A stretch of DNA of 64,000 bases from Vreelandella maris (GTDB lineage Bacteria > Pseudomonadota > Gammaproteobacteria > Pseudomonadales > Halomonadaceae): NCBI RefSeq assembly GCF_013371085.1, contig NZ_JABWCV010000001.1:1-64000 (forward strand), in the 5' to 3' direction. Below are positions 44,846 through 54,660 of the stretch, piece by piece. Under the pieces are notes generated by a model. It did not search any database and had not been told where the DNA came from. It saw nothing but the letters and a program-made list of their open reading frames with translations. Both the position numbers and the translations under genes were made by a program. The stretch's first letter is position 1; every line of letters begins with the position of its first letter.

Positions 44846-45031
44846 TTAATCGTCTTTCTTTTGCGGCTTACCTTCACGCTTTGTACTCGCGAACTCTTCT
44901 AGTTCCTCCTCACTCATCGAGTCATACATCTCTTTAGAAGAACCATAAAGTTCACTCGGCTTGGTTTCTCCGCGCTTAGCGGAAAGGGCCGCACCTGCCG
45001 CTTTCTGCTGTGCTTTAGAGGTTGCTGGCAT
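44846..45031 (-). CDS. DUF3008-like small protein
   Basis: A 61-residue basic/acidic hydrophilic protein. MPATSKAQQKAAGAALSAKR at the start and SMSEEELEEFASTKREGKP near the end are the conserved ends of the DUF3008 family as I recall it. AAGGAG lies 7 bases before the ATG at 45029-45031. Upstream in-frame codons have no such support. Function unknown; it is likely abundant and soluble. Confidence 0.8.
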   Translation of the reverse strand: MPATSKAQQKAAGAALSAKRGETKPSELYGSSKEMYDSMSEEELEEFASTKREGKPQKKDD

Positions 45032-45237
45032 TGTTGGACTCCTTTCAGTTAGCTTCCTTTTATCGACTGCACTGTTGAGCATAGTAGCTGGGGCGCAGCT
45101 TTCCAGAAGCATCAATCAAATCTTCCACCTGTTCTAATCGGTTGACTTTCTTTTACCTGTCGCGCTATTAACCTAAAGGGCGAAATGCGCCCCACAGTAA
45201 AATCCTTAGCATCAACGCTGTTAACCAAGAGAGCGAC

Positions 45238-45705
45238 ATGACACCGGCTATTAATAGCGCAAAACACGCAGGCTTTGCCTTTCAGCTTCATGAGTATGAG
45301 CACGATGCCTCCGCGCACTCCTATGGGTTGGAAGCGGCGGAAAAGCTGGGCGTAGCGGTTGAGCAGGTATTTAAAACGTTAGTTGTGAAGCTGGATGGTA
45401 AGCAGCTGGCAGTGGGCATTGTACCGGTGAATTGCCAGTTAGGCTTAAAACAGATCGCCAAGGCTGCCGGGGCGAAGAAAGCAACGATGGCGCAACCCGA
45501 CGAGGTAGAACGCACTACTGGTTATGTATTGGGAGGCGTGAGCCCGCTGGGGCAAAAGAGGCGGCTGGCGACGTTTATCGATAACTCCGCAGAAAACTTT
45601 GCCAATATTTATGTCAGTGCCGGGCGCCGAGGGCTCGAGATTGAGCTCTCGCCACGGGATCTAGCCACCTTGAGCCAGGCCACTTTTGTTCCTCTGGCAA
45701 CGTAA
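45238..45705 (+). CDS. ybaK: Cys-tRNA(Pro)/Cys-tRNA(Cys) deacylase YbaK
   Basis: A 155-residue YbaK/EbsC-type trans-editing deacylase that hydrolyses Cys-tRNA(Pro) made in error by prolyl-tRNA synthetase. The YbaK landmarks are visible: GLEAAEKLGVAVEQVFKTLV, the conserved Lys in FKTLVVK, GYVLGGVSPLGQKRRL with the substrate loop, and YVSAGRRGLEIELSP. Length and start are standard. No proS is adjacent. Confidence 0.92.
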   Translation: MTPAINSAKHAGFAFQLHEYEHDASAHSYGLEAAEKLGVAVEQVFKTLVVKLDGKQLAVGIVPVNCQLGLKQIAKAAGAKKATMAQPDEVERTTGYVLGGVSPLGQKRRLATFIDNSAENFANIYVSAGRRGLEIELSPRDLATLSQATFVPLAT

Positions 45706-45839
45706 TGTCGATGTGATGGCGGCGCAGGCCGAAGCACTTTCTGGTATGGTGCCGTTACGTTTGTGCGTCACTTGCCCTCCAGGGGGCGCACGCTGTGTTT
45801 CCGATGGCCGCCCATGTGTGGCCCAAGCAAGGTAATATC

Positions 45840-47237
45840 GTGTCTGACTCCTCTTTCTCCTCGTTAGCGTTGCCGCAAGCTTTGCTGAGCAACCTTGCGT
45901 CCCTTGGCTACCATGAAATGTCGCCAGTGCAAGCTGAAAGCCTGCCGCCTATGCTGGCCGGGCGCGATGTGCTGGCGCAGGCGAAAACCGGCTCAGGTAA
46001 AACGGCGGCCTTTGGCTTAGCGCTGCTGGCTAAATTGAAAGTAGAGAGCTTTGCGGTGCAAGGCTTAGTGCTGTGCCCCACTCGTGAGCTCGCTGACCAA
46101 GTGGCAGAAGAATTGCGCCGTTTGGCTCGTGGCATGGCTAATGTCAAGATACTGACCCTTTGCGGGGGCGCACCGTTTGGCCCTCAGCTTGGCTCTTTAG
46201 AGCATGGTGCGCACATCGTCGTGGGCACACCAGGGCGTGTTGACGAGCATTTGCGCAAAGGATCGCTGACCCTTGATTCGCTCTCGATTTTGGTGCTGGA
46301 TGAAGCCGACCGCATGCTGGATATGGGGTTTCAGGCCACCATCGATGACATCATTGCCGACACCCCAACTGACCGCCAAACGCTACTGTTCAGCGCGACG
46401 TTCCCCGATGAGCAGTCATCGGGCGGTCTAACGGTGATGACCCGTGGCGTGATGCGTGAGCCGGTGATGGTGAAAATCGCCGAAGTGCATGATGCCACTA
46501 CGATTCAACAGCACTTTTATAGCGTCGCCGATGAAGACGCTCGATTTGACGCCCTGCGTCAGCTACTGCTGGTCTACCGGCCTGCCACCAGTGTGGTGTT
46601 CTGCAACACCAAACGCGAAACCCAGGCAGTGGCTGAGCAGCTAACCGATGCCGGGTTTAGCGCCGTGGCGCTCAATGGCGATTTAGAGCAGAAAGATCGC
46701 GACCGTATATTGGTTCTGTTTGCTAACCAGAGTGCCTCTATTCTGGTGGCCACCGACGTGGCCGCCCGCGGCTTGGATATTGCCCAACTGGACGCCGTTT
46801 TCAATTACCAGATTGCCCGCGAGCTGGATGTCCACGTGCACCGGGTGGGGCGTACAGGGCGTGCCGGGGCTAGCGGTATTGCCTGTACGTTAGTGACGCC
46901 TAAAGAGAGTTACCGGCTGGAGCGGCTAGAAGGCTTGCTGGAGCAACCTATTGCCACCGAGCCTTTGCCTAAACCCCAGCACTCAGTGCCGTTTGAGCCT
47001 CTGATGGCGACGTTACAATTAGCCGGTGGTAAGAAAGATAAACTGCGCCCCGGTGACATTCTTGGCGCGCTGACCAGCGAAGGCGGGTTGCGTGGTAACC
47101 AAGTGGGCAAGATTAAAGTGCTGGCGCGCAGTGCCTATGTGGCCGTTGAGCGTGATGTAGTTCAGCAGGCTCAGGCCAAACTCGAGCGTGATAAATTAAA
47201 AGGGCGGGCTTTCCGTGTTCGCCGTATCCGTTATTGA
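45840..47237 (+). CDS. dbpA: DEAD-box RNA helicase DbpA
   Basis: An ATP-dependent RNA helicase that acts on 23S rRNA in late 50S assembly. At 465 residues from GTG 45840 it has the motifs AKTGSGKT at 48-55, PTRELA, TPGR, DEAD in LVLDEADRMLD, SAT and HRVGRTGRAG. The C-terminal RNA-binding domain (about 390-465, GKKDKLRPGDILGALTSEGG) is the DbpA-specific one that recognises 23S hairpin 92. The GTG is preferred as AAGG lies 7 bases upstream and the N-terminus then aligns with E. coli DbpA. Starts at 45795 or 45804 lack a site. Confidence 0.92.
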   Translation: MSDSSFSSLALPQALLSNLASLGYHEMSPVQAESLPPMLAGRDVLAQAKTGSGKTAAFGLALLAKLKVESFAVQGLVLCPTRELADQVAEELRRLARGMANVKILTLCGGAPFGPQLGSLEHGAHIVVGTPGRVDEHLRKGSLTLDSLSILVLDEADRMLDMGFQATIDDIIADTPTDRQTLLFSATFPDEQSSGGLTVMTRGVMREPVMVKIAEVHDATTIQQHFYSVADEDARFDALRQLLLVYRPATSVVFCNTKRETQAVAEQLTDAGFSAVALNGDLEQKDRDRILVLFANQSASILVATDVAARGLDIAQLDAVFNYQIARELDVHVHRVGRTGRAGASGIACTLVTPKESYRLERLEGLLEQPIATEPLPKPQHSVPFEPLMATLQLAGGKKDKLRPGDILGALTSEGGLRGNQVGKIKVLARSAYVAVERDVVQQAQAKLERDKLKGRAFRVRRIRY

Positions 47238-47270
47238 ACGCGTACCAAAGAGGAGCCGACGCAGCTAACC

Positions 47271-48149
47271 ATGAAAATCCCTAAGCGATTACAGCCGCTG
47301 GTCGATGATGGAATGATCGACGAGGTGCTGGTGCAGTTAATGAGCGGTAAAGAGGCGCAGGTCTACGTGGTGCGCTGCGGTGAAGAAGTGCGCTGTGCCA
47401 AAGTGTTTAAAGAGGCCAAGCAGCGCAGCTTTAAACAGGCTGTTCAGTACCAAGAAGGGCGTAAAGAGCGCAACAGCCGCCGTTCCCGGGCAATGGCCAA
47501 AAAAACCCGTTACGGCCAAAAAGAGCAGGAGCAGGCATGGCTCAACGCCGAAGTCGATGCTCTTTATCGCCTTGCCTCTGCAGGAGTACGGGTGCCCGAG
47601 CCCCACGGTTTTGTCGACGGTGTGCTGTTGATGGAAATGATCAGCGATGCCGAAGGCAATGTGGCACCGCGCTTGGACGAAGTGACGCTAACGCCAGAGC
47701 AGGCTGAGACCTACTACGCCAAAGTCATTCAAGACGTGGTTAGGATGCTGTGCGCAGGTTTGATTCACGGCGATTTGTCGGAATTTAATGTGCTGGTCGA
47801 TGCCTCGGGCCCGGTGATTATCGATTTACCCCAGGCCGTTGACGCCGCCGGTAATAACAGCGCGGCCGCCATGCTCTATCGCGATGTCGATAACATGCGA
47901 GATTATTTCGGTAAGTACGCGCCAGCGCTGCTGAATACCGAATATGGCAGAGAGATGTGGGCGCTGTATGAAACCGGCGAACTGCATCCGGATAGCAAGC
48001 TCACCGGCCACTTCGATGCTGACACCCATATTGCTAACGTCGATGAGCTGATGGAAGTCATCGACGATGCCAAAGAGGAAGAAGCGGAACGTCAGGCTCG
48101 TATGCGTGACGATGATGACGATGAAGGTGAAATTCCGCAGCCTTATTAA
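47271..48149 (+). CDS. RIO1-family atypical serine/threonine kinase
   Basis: A 292-residue RIO kinase. The P-loop-like SGKEAQVYVV is at 25-34, Lys44 in CAKVFK binds ATP, the catalytic loop IHGDLSEFNVLV has Asp168 and Asn173, and the metal-binding Asp185 lies in IIDLPQAVD. The C-terminus is very acidic (DDDDDEGE). It starts 33 bases after dbpA in the same direction, with GAGG upstream, so the two are probably co-transcribed. RIO kinases act in small-subunit maturation in archaea and eukaryotes; a ribosome role here is inferred from the dbpA link. Confidence 0.9.
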   Translation: MKIPKRLQPLVDDGMIDEVLVQLMSGKEAQVYVVRCGEEVRCAKVFKEAKQRSFKQAVQYQEGRKERNSRRSRAMAKKTRYGQKEQEQAWLNAEVDALYRLASAGVRVPEPHGFVDGVLLMEMISDAEGNVAPRLDEVTLTPEQAETYYAKVIQDVVRMLCAGLIHGDLSEFNVLVDASGPVIIDLPQAVDAAGNNSAAAMLYRDVDNMRDYFGKYAPALLNTEYGREMWALYETGELHPDSKLTGHFDADTHIANVDELMEVIDDAKEEEAERQARMRDDDDDEGEIPQPY

Positions 48150-48244
48150 CGTTTCAGCTTATGTTGTAGCGCATTTTTTCCGCTTCCCTGTCAGGGTATC
48201 GGCGCTGTAGGCAATGTTACCCGCGTTCTTCACAAGGAAAATAT

Positions 48245-50131
48245 ATGCTGTCGCGTGTTTTACAGCCGCTATTTCGTTACTTCGAAACGCGGGTTGATCC
48301 CTATCCAGAAGGCAACGTTGAAACGCCGCCTAAAGGCTTAATGCCGTTTATTGTGCACTTTTCCCGTCCGATGTTGCCGCTGTTACTGCTAATGACGCTG
48401 TTCACGGCGCTGGTATCGGCGGCTGAAGTGGTTTTCTTCAGCTACATGGGTCAACTGGTCGATTGGCTAGGCAACGTTGAACGTGCAGGCTTTTGGGCTG
48501 AAAACGGCCTGTGGCTTGCTGGCCTGGGGCTATTGCTGTTGATCGGCTTGCCGCTGTTGGTACTGATGCAGTCACTGGTCACCCATCAGAGTATTTTCGG
48601 CAACTACCCGATGATCGGCCGCTGGCTATCACACCGCCATATGCTTAGCCAGAGCCTGGCATTTTATCAAGACGAATTTGCCGGGCGAGTGTCGCAAAAG
48701 GTGATGCAAACGGCGCTGGCGATCCGCGAGACCGTCACCAAGGTGATGGATCTATTGGTCTACGCCGTCGTCTATTTCACTGGCGCGGCCTACCTGCTGG
48801 GCCGGGCGGATCTGTTGCTGCTGATCCCTCTGGGCTTATGGCTGGTGGGCTACCTGGCGATCATGCGTTACTTTGTGCCGCGCCTGCGAGATGTCTCCAT
48901 GGCCCAGGCGGACGCCCGCGCCCAGATGACCGGCCGCGTGGTGGACAGCTACAGCAATATCCAAACCATCAAGCTGTTTGCCGACACCGAGCGCGAGCAG
49001 CGCTACGCCAAAGACGCGATGGAAGGCTTTATGGTCACCGTTCACCGCCAGATGCGCTTGGTGACGATCATGAGCGTGGGTTTGACGCTGCTCAACACGG
49101 CGCTGTTGGTAGGTACGGCGGCCATGGCGATCAGCGCCTGGTACACAGAGGCGATTTCCCTGGGCGTTTTGGCGATTGCCATCGCGCTGGTGATGCGTAT
49201 CCGCTTTATGTCTGACTGGATCTTATGGGAAGTCGCTGGCCTGTTTGAAAATATCGGCACGGTTCAGGATGGTATGAACACCATTGCCCAGGAGCCAACG
49301 GTGCGTGACGCTCCCGGCGCCCAACCGCTAAACGTGCCCGATGGGGAGATACGGTTTGACGCCATGCGCTTTGGTTATGCCCAGGCGAAAGGCGAAAGCA
49401 AAACGGTATTTGATGGCTTGGATCTTACCATTGCCCCTGGCGAGAAAATCGGTTTGATCGGCCGCTCGGGTGCCGGTAAATCGACCCTCGCCAATCTGCT
49501 GCTGCGTTTCTACGATGTGCAGGGTGGGCGCATTCTGATTGATGGTCAGAACATTGCCGACGTGACTCAAACCTCCTTGCGCCACCAGATTGGTATGGTG
49601 ACCCAAGACACGTCGCTTCTGCACCGCTCGCTGCGCGATAACATTCGTTACGGCAGCCCTCACGCCAGCGATGAAGATGTCTGGAATGCCGTACGCCGGG
49701 CCCATGCGGATACCTTTATCGACGAACTGGTCGACCCGAAAGGGCGCCGCGGTTTAGATGCCCACGTGGGTGAGCGGGGCGTGAAGCTATCCGGCGGCCA
49801 GCGCCAGCGCATCGCGATTGCTCGGGTTCTGCTCAAAAATGCGCCGATCCTGGTGTTGGACGAGGCGACCTCAGCGCTGGATTCAGAAGTCGAAGCGGCG
49901 ATCCAAGAGCAGCTGGATACGCTGATGGAAGGTAAAACGGTCATCGCCATTGCCCACCGCCTTTCTACCATCGCCATGCTTGACCGGCTGATTGTGGTGG
50001 ACGAGGGCCGCATCGTCGAAACCGGCACGCATCAGGCGCTGCTGGCGAAAAACGGTATTTATGCCAGCTTGTGGCAGCGGCAGTCCGGTGGGTTTCTTGG
50101 GCTTGATGTTGAGGGCAGTAGCCCCAATTGA
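48245..50131 (+). CDS. ABC exporter, fused membrane and ATPase domains
   Basis: A 628-residue half-transporter of the MsbA/multidrug type. Six membrane helices occupy about 35-340 and the ATPase domain the rest, with Walker A GRSGAGKST at 406-414, signature LSGGQRQR from 515, and Walker B ILVLDEATSALD. The short polar N-terminus contains the motif YPEGNVETPPKGLMPF. It works as a homodimer by family rule. The substrate is not indicated; msbA-linked lpxK is absent. Confidence 0.88.
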   Translation: MLSRVLQPLFRYFETRVDPYPEGNVETPPKGLMPFIVHFSRPMLPLLLLMTLFTALVSAAEVVFFSYMGQLVDWLGNVERAGFWAENGLWLAGLGLLLLIGLPLLVLMQSLVTHQSIFGNYPMIGRWLSHRHMLSQSLAFYQDEFAGRVSQKVMQTALAIRETVTKVMDLLVYAVVYFTGAAYLLGRADLLLLIPLGLWLVGYLAIMRYFVPRLRDVSMAQADARAQMTGRVVDSYSNIQTIKLFADTEREQRYAKDAMEGFMVTVHRQMRLVTIMSVGLTLLNTALLVGTAAMAISAWYTEAISLGVLAIAIALVMRIRFMSDWILWEVAGLFENIGTVQDGMNTIAQEPTVRDAPGAQPLNVPDGEIRFDAMRFGYAQAKGESKTVFDGLDLTIAPGEKIGLIGRSGAGKSTLANLLLRFYDVQGGRILIDGQNIADVTQTSLRHQIGMVTQDTSLLHRSLRDNIRYGSPHASDEDVWNAVRRAHADTFIDELVDPKGRRGLDAHVGERGVKLSGGQRQRIAIARVLLKNAPILVLDEATSALDSEVEAAIQEQLDTLMEGKTVIAIAHRLSTIAMLDRLIVVDEGRIVETGTHQALLAKNGIYASLWQRQSGGFLGLDVEGSSPN

Positions 50132-50167
50132 TAATAGTTACATACACGCTTGTATAGTGAGGTAACG

Positions 50168-51175
50168 ATGAAAGCGATCAACCTTAAGCAGCCCGGCGGT
50201 TTAGACACACTAGGCGTCGTTGAGCTAGCGGCGCCAGGGGAGCCTGGCCCCGGTGAAATTAAAGTACGCCTGCACGCCAGCTCACTGAACTTCCATGACT
50301 ACGCTGTGGTTGCCGGGATGATTCCGACAGAAGAGAATCGCATTCCTATGTCAGACGGCGCAGGCGTGGTCGAGGCTGTTGGCGAAGGTGTGAGCGAGTT
50401 TGCCGTCGGCGATCACGTGGTCTCTACCTTCTTTCCCCACTGGTTGGAAGGCCCGGCAAGAGTGGGCGATTTTCGCACCACGCCGGGCGACGGCGTAGAG
50501 GGCTATGCCCGTGAACAGGTAGTGCGCCCGTTCGAGTGGTTTACTCATCAGCCCAAAGGCTACAGCCACGCTGAGTCAGCTACCTTAACGACCGCGGGAT
50601 TAACCGCTTGGCGCGCGCTGGTTGTCGATGGTGGTATTAAAGCAGGCGATAGCGTGCTGGTGCTGGGCACCGGCGGTGTATCGATTTTTGCCCTGCAGTT
50701 TGCCCGCCTGATGGGCGCGCGGGTCATTGCGACGTCATCTTCCAACGAAAAGCTGGCGCGGCTTCGTGAAATGGGTGCTGAGCACACCATCAATTATAAA
50801 GAGACGCCAGATTGGGGTAAGCGCGTAAAAGAGCTGACCAACGGCGAAGGTGTTGATCACGTTGTTGAGATAGGCGGTTCTGGCACGTTGCCGCAGTCCA
50901 TTGACGCGGTGAAAATCGGTGGGCATATCGCCTTGATTGGTATTCTCACTGGCCGTGAAGGTGAAGTGCCAACGGCTAAGCTAATGGCCAAACAGGCGAG
51001 TTTAAAAGGTTTGATTGTGGGTAGTCGCCGCGATCAGATCGAGATGATTCGCGCGCTGGAAACGTTTGATATGCATCCAGTGATCGATCGCGAATTCCCG
51101 CTCGCTGAAATCGCTGACGCTTTTCGCCATCAGGAATCAGGCAAGCACTTCGGCAAGATCTGCCTGACTTTTTAA
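50168..51175 (+). CDS. MDR-superfamily NAD(P)-dependent oxidoreductase
   Basis: A 335-residue medium-chain dehydrogenase/reductase of the zinc-free quinone-oxidoreductase type. The N-terminal GroES-like domain has SSLNFHDYAVVAGM in place of the Cys of zinc alcohol dehydrogenases. The Rossmann motif VLGTGGVSIFALQFA is at about 163-177. The ATG at 50168 has GAGG 6 bases upstream. An earlier in-frame ATG lacks support. It follows the exporter gene by 36 bases. The substrate is unknown. Confidence 0.85.
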   Translation: MKAINLKQPGGLDTLGVVELAAPGEPGPGEIKVRLHASSLNFHDYAVVAGMIPTEENRIPMSDGAGVVEAVGEGVSEFAVGDHVVSTFFPHWLEGPARVGDFRTTPGDGVEGYAREQVVRPFEWFTHQPKGYSHAESATLTTAGLTAWRALVVDGGIKAGDSVLVLGTGGVSIFALQFARLMGARVIATSSSNEKLARLREMGAEHTINYKETPDWGKRVKELTNGEGVDHVVEIGGSGTLPQSIDAVKIGGHIALIGILTGREGEVPTAKLMAKQASLKGLIVGSRRDQIEMIRALETFDMHPVIDREFPLAEIADAFRHQESGKHFGKICLTF

Positions 51176-51258
51176 GCCAGTTGGCATAGTTATCCCTACT
51201 AGAGCTTAGTCTGAAAGCTTGCACGCCTTGGTTAACTTACGGGCGTGCAAGGTTAGGA

Positions 51259-51525
51259 TTAATCTGGCAATCGACTGTAAACAACGCCCTTAACCTCTAG
51301 CTCCAGTATATCGTCATAAGGAACGGTAATCCCTTCCACATCACCTGGCGTGCGGTGGCTATTTTTAATCTCGGTTTCTGGAATTACTTTCACGCCCAAC
51401 AAGCCGACATGCTGAATTCTGGCACTGAATCGATTGCCTTCATGCTCGATCAATAGCCGCTCACCCGCGATGCATTTTTCTAATTTGGCGTGTAGCTCTT
51501 CTTCGCTGACATGAACAACACTCAT
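51259..51525 (-). CDS. hypothetical 88-residue protein
   Basis: A small soluble protein with alternating beta-type segments (GERLLIEHEGNRFSARIQHV, then GITVPYDDILELEVKG). It could be a small beta-barrel, PilZ-like in flavour, but the RxxxR and D/NxSxxG motifs of PilZ are missing. The ATG is preceded by AAGGAGAAAG. It stands alone between two plus-strand genes. Confidence 0.65.
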   Translation of the reverse strand: MSVVHVSEEELHAKLEKCIAGERLLIEHEGNRFSARIQHVGLLGVKVIPETEIKNSHRTPGDVEGITVPYDDILELEVKGVVYSRLPD

Positions 51526-51682
51526 CGCTTTCTCCTTTAGCTGTTGCCTACGACATCCGTCCTGTAAGAGCGTTAAATACTACTGTTAACGACTTTATTT
51601 TAGACTATAAGTTCGGTGATGAGGTTAGCCTTTAGGAATGCCGTGCTAAAGTGCTGGTATTTCTAGCGACAGGAATAGGTAC

Positions 51683-52831
51683 ATGGGGGAGCACCCATCA
51701 TCAGCCGACACGCCATTATGGGAAGTCGTTGAGCTTGATCAATTTCATACCCCCGAGCAGACCCAGGCCAGCCAGTGGCGACGTTCATTACGTTCGGTGT
51801 CAACATGGCTAGTGGGCAAGAACGCCGCCGAACAGCAAGTGAAAGAAGAGAGCGAGCTACACGCGCTACCTGAGGTTCGGCTGGCGCATTTAGTGCCGCC
51901 AATCGATTGGTCGTTTGCAGCTAAGGCGTTAGCGCAACAGCTTGAAAGCTGCCAAGCACCGGTCACCTTTTTTATTGCCCCACCTCATGGCGGCCATACA
52001 GCGGTGGTTAGGCAGTGGGCGGAAGAGCACCAGGTTGCCTGTTTACCGCCCCCCACGCTTAACGAACTCGCCAAGGGGGGCACTGAGTGGGTAGAGCGCT
52101 GCGTCAATCAGCAAAAGTGGGCAGTACCGGCCTTAGAGCGTCACTTTTTACGCCACACCCAAGGAATTCAGGGTATTCGTGAGTTTCTTGAACGCGCTTT
52201 AAGCGGCCGCCTGGGGCAGGGCGTGATTGGCTGTGATAGCTGGGCCTATGCGTATCTTCAGCAGGTGATCGGAATTAATGGCGCGCCGGTATTTACCCTG
52301 CAATCGATGGAGGGCGAACAGCTGTCACGCTACTTTGCGGCGTTGGCGACTCATGAAGGGCAGCCTCCAGCGGTTTACAGTACGCGAACCGGCAAGCAGG
52401 TATTGTCTGATTCAGCATCTGAGCAAAACGGTAAAGCGCCTAATAAAGAGCTCCAGCGCTTAGCGGCTCACTGCCGTGGTCATGTAGGACTTGCATGGCA
52501 CTACTGGCGTAAGCGGCTGCGTGAGCCAAACGCAGACGATGAAGATGCCCTATGGCTGGTGGATGCCCTTGCCGAGGCGGAGCTTTCCGCAAACACCGGG
52601 GATATTGCCACACTGGTACTGCATGCGTTACTGGTTCATGGCGGCCTTGATGACCACGCTCTAGGAGATGTGCTGCCGTTCTCACACCATGAAGCACTGA
52701 ATGCCCGTTTAGCCCTGCAACGCAAAGGCATTATTTTAAGTTGCGAAGGGCGCTGGCAGGTCGCACCGCTAAGCTACGCGAGCGTTCGTCAGTTATTGGA
52801 ATCTCGTAATTATCTGGTCGACCCTCTTTAA
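51683..52831 (+). CDS. unrecognised protein with degenerate P-loop, upstream of MscS
   Basis: A 382-residue soluble protein I cannot assign. Residues about 76-240 look like a P-loop NTPase of the AAA/STAND kind that has lost catalysis: a beta strand (VTFFIA) leads into PPHGGHTAV at 100-108, where the Walker A Lys position is His105. No clear Walker B is seen. AHCRGHVGLAWHYWRKRL (about 266-283) resembles a sensor-2 helix, and residues about 310-382 look like a winged helix (LNARLALQRKGIILSCEGRWQV). It ends 35 bases before a MscS-type channel gene in the same direction. Confidence 0.7.
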   Translation: MGEHPSSADTPLWEVVELDQFHTPEQTQASQWRRSLRSVSTWLVGKNAAEQQVKEESELHALPEVRLAHLVPPIDWSFAAKALAQQLESCQAPVTFFIAPPHGGHTAVVRQWAEEHQVACLPPPTLNELAKGGTEWVERCVNQQKWAVPALERHFLRHTQGIQGIREFLERALSGRLGQGVIGCDSWAYAYLQQVIGINGAPVFTLQSMEGEQLSRYFAALATHEGQPPAVYSTRTGKQVLSDSASEQNGKAPNKELQRLAAHCRGHVGLAWHYWRKRLREPNADDEDALWLVDALAEAELSANTGDIATLVLHALLVHGGLDDHALGDVLPFSHHEALNARLALQRKGIILSCEGRWQVAPLSYASVRQLLESRNYLVDPL

Positions 52832-52866
52832 GCAGCCCTTCTCGATAGGCCCACGGAGGGCATTCC

Positions 52867-53718
52867 ATGGAAGAACAACAGAAGTACGCGCGACTGTTTA
52901 ACGATATTGATAGCCAAACGCTGATTACGTTAGGTGTCGTGCTGCTAACAACCATTGTGCTGATTATTGTCAGCCAGCGTGGGCTGAACTGGATCGGCAA
53001 TCGAATGCATGGCCAAGTACGTTTTCGTATTTTTGCCTTGGTGCCGATGACACGCTTGCTGATATTAATTACTGCGCTCGCCATCATCGTACCGACAATT
53101 ATTGAGCCGTCGCTACGCAACATGGTGACCGTTATGGGGGCGCTGGGCTTAGCCATTGGCTTTGCCATGAAAGATTACGTCAGCAGCCTGATAGCGGGCG
53201 TTGTCTCAGCGGTAGAGCTGCCTTATCGGCCCGGTGACTGGGTGCAGATTGAAGATACCTACGGCGAGGTCAAGCACGTTGGCTTGCGCACCGTTGACAT
53301 CCAAACCCCTGACGATGATTTGGTCTATGTGCCGCATTTAAAGCTGTGGGATCACGCCGTTTATAATGCCAACAACGGCGGTACCAGCCTGCAGTGCGTG
53401 GCGAGCTTCTATCTTCACCCGGAGCACGAAGCAGGCTGGGTGCGCAAAGCATTGCGCGATGTGGCGCTAACCAGTGCCTATCTGAAGTTCGATAAGCCAA
53501 TTATTGTCGTAGCCGAAGAGAAACCCTGGGGCACCCACTACCGTATTCGCGCCTACCCGGTGGATCCTCGCCAGCAATTTTTGTTTATTACCGATCTTAC
53601 CTTACGCGGCAAAAAAGTGCTGAGTGCCGCGGGCGTACAGTCAGCGATGTTGCCACCGGATGCGGCCTTGGATACTCGCAACGCGGTGGGCTCGGCTTCC
53701 TCGAGAGGCAGTGATTAG
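52867..53718 (+). CDS. MscS-family small-conductance mechanosensitive channel
   Basis: A 283-residue inner-membrane channel that opens under membrane tension and lets solutes out on osmotic downshock. Three hydrophobic helices occupy about 15-110, followed by the TM3 pore segment [20 protein letters not shown] and the beta domain ([20 protein letters not shown], then [13 protein letters not shown] where MscS has VPN). The Gly/Ala pore pattern is partly altered compared with E. coli MscS. It is probably in an operon with the upstream P-loop-like protein. Its stop codon overlaps the stop of convergent yebC. Confidence 0.88.
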   Translation: MEEQQKYARLFNDIDSQTLITLGVVLLTTIVLIIVSQRGLNWIGNRMHGQVRFRIFALVPMTRLLILITALAIIVPTIIEPSLRNMVTVMGALGLAIGFAMKDYVSSLIAGVVSAVELPYRPGDWVQIEDTYGEVKHVGLRTVDIQTPDDDLVYVPHLKLWDHAVYNANNGGTSLQCVASFYLHPEHEAGWVRKALRDVALTSAYLKFDKPIIVVAEEKPWGTHYRIRAYPVDPRQQFLFITDLTLRGKKVLSAAGVQSAMLPPDAALDTRNAVGSASSRGSD

Positions 53719-54449
53719 CTCTCGCTTTCCTTGGGCAGCTCACCGCTGTGATAGACGTTTTGCACGTCGTCCAGCTCGTTGAGCATGCCCAGGAATTTTT
53801 CAAACATTGCCACGTCATCGCCTTCAACCGGCGTGGTGGTTTGCGGCAGAAACTGAATTTCGTCAACCTCAAAGTCAATCTCGCCGAACGCATCCAGCAG
53901 CGCCTGTTTGGCTTTAGCATAGTCGGTATGCGGCGCGAAAACGGTAATACGCTCGCCTTCCTGTTCAATGTCGGTGACATCGACATCGGCTTCCATCAAT
54001 GCTTCCAGCACGGCGTCTTCATCGCTTCCGGCGAAGGAGAAGATGGCGCAGTGGTCAAACATATGGCTAACGCTGCCGGGCGTACCAATTTTACTCTTGG
54101 TTTTGGTAAAGCAGCCGCGCACATCGCCAAAGGTGCGGTTGGGGTTGTCGGTTAGACAGTCGACAATCACCATCACATTGCCAGGGCCAAAGCCCTCATA
54201 GCGTGCGGCAGAGAAATCTTCCCCACCGGCACCGCTGGCTTTATCGAGCGCTTTATCAATCACGTGAGAGGGCACTTGGTCTTTTTTAGCCCGCTCCATT
54301 AAACCGCGCAGTGCTAAGTTACCGTTCGGGTCGGTACCACCAGCTTTGGCGCAGACGTAAATTTCGCGCCCGTATTTGCTGTAGACCTTGGTCTTTGCAT
54401 CGGCCGTTTTGGCCATGGATTCCTTACGGTTCTGAAAAGCCCTACCCAT
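53715..54449 (-). CDS. YebC/PmpR-family protein
   Basis: A 244-residue YebC-family protein, YeeN-like branch. The opening [20 protein letters not shown], then [20 protein letters not shown] and [19 protein letters not shown] are family blocks. The start is either 54449 or the Met 11 codons in (MAKTADAK). Family members are called DNA-binding regulators, and more recently some have been linked to translation of difficult peptides. No ruvC is adjacent, which fits the YeeN-like paralogue rather than the ruv-linked one. Confidence 0.88.
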   Translation of the reverse strand: MGRAFQNRKESMAKTADAKTKVYSKYGREIYVCAKAGGTDPNGNLALRGLMERAKKDQVPSHVIDKALDKASGAGGEDFSAARYEGFGPGNVMVIVDCLTDNPNRTFGDVRGCFTKTKSKIGTPGSVSHMFDHCAIFSFAGSDEDAVLEALMEADVDVTDIEQEGERITVFAPHTDYAKAKQALLDAFGEIDFEVDEIQFLPQTTTPVEGDDVAMFEKFLGMLNELDDVQNVYHSGELPKESES

Positions 54450-54660
54450 GTTGCCGTCCTGTGTTAGCCATACGCCCCTCGCATTGAGCGGCGATTCTGA
54501 AAGTTATAAGTGGAAATAAGTGCGAAAAAAGCAAATTTTACCCAACAGCGTACCATGCTAACAGCGTTATTTAAGACGCTGGCCGAAGTGTTGCTTGGCT
54601 TAGCGTATACTGGCGCCTACGCCTCATATCGTGATGTCGTCCCTTCAAGGAGAAAATCGC

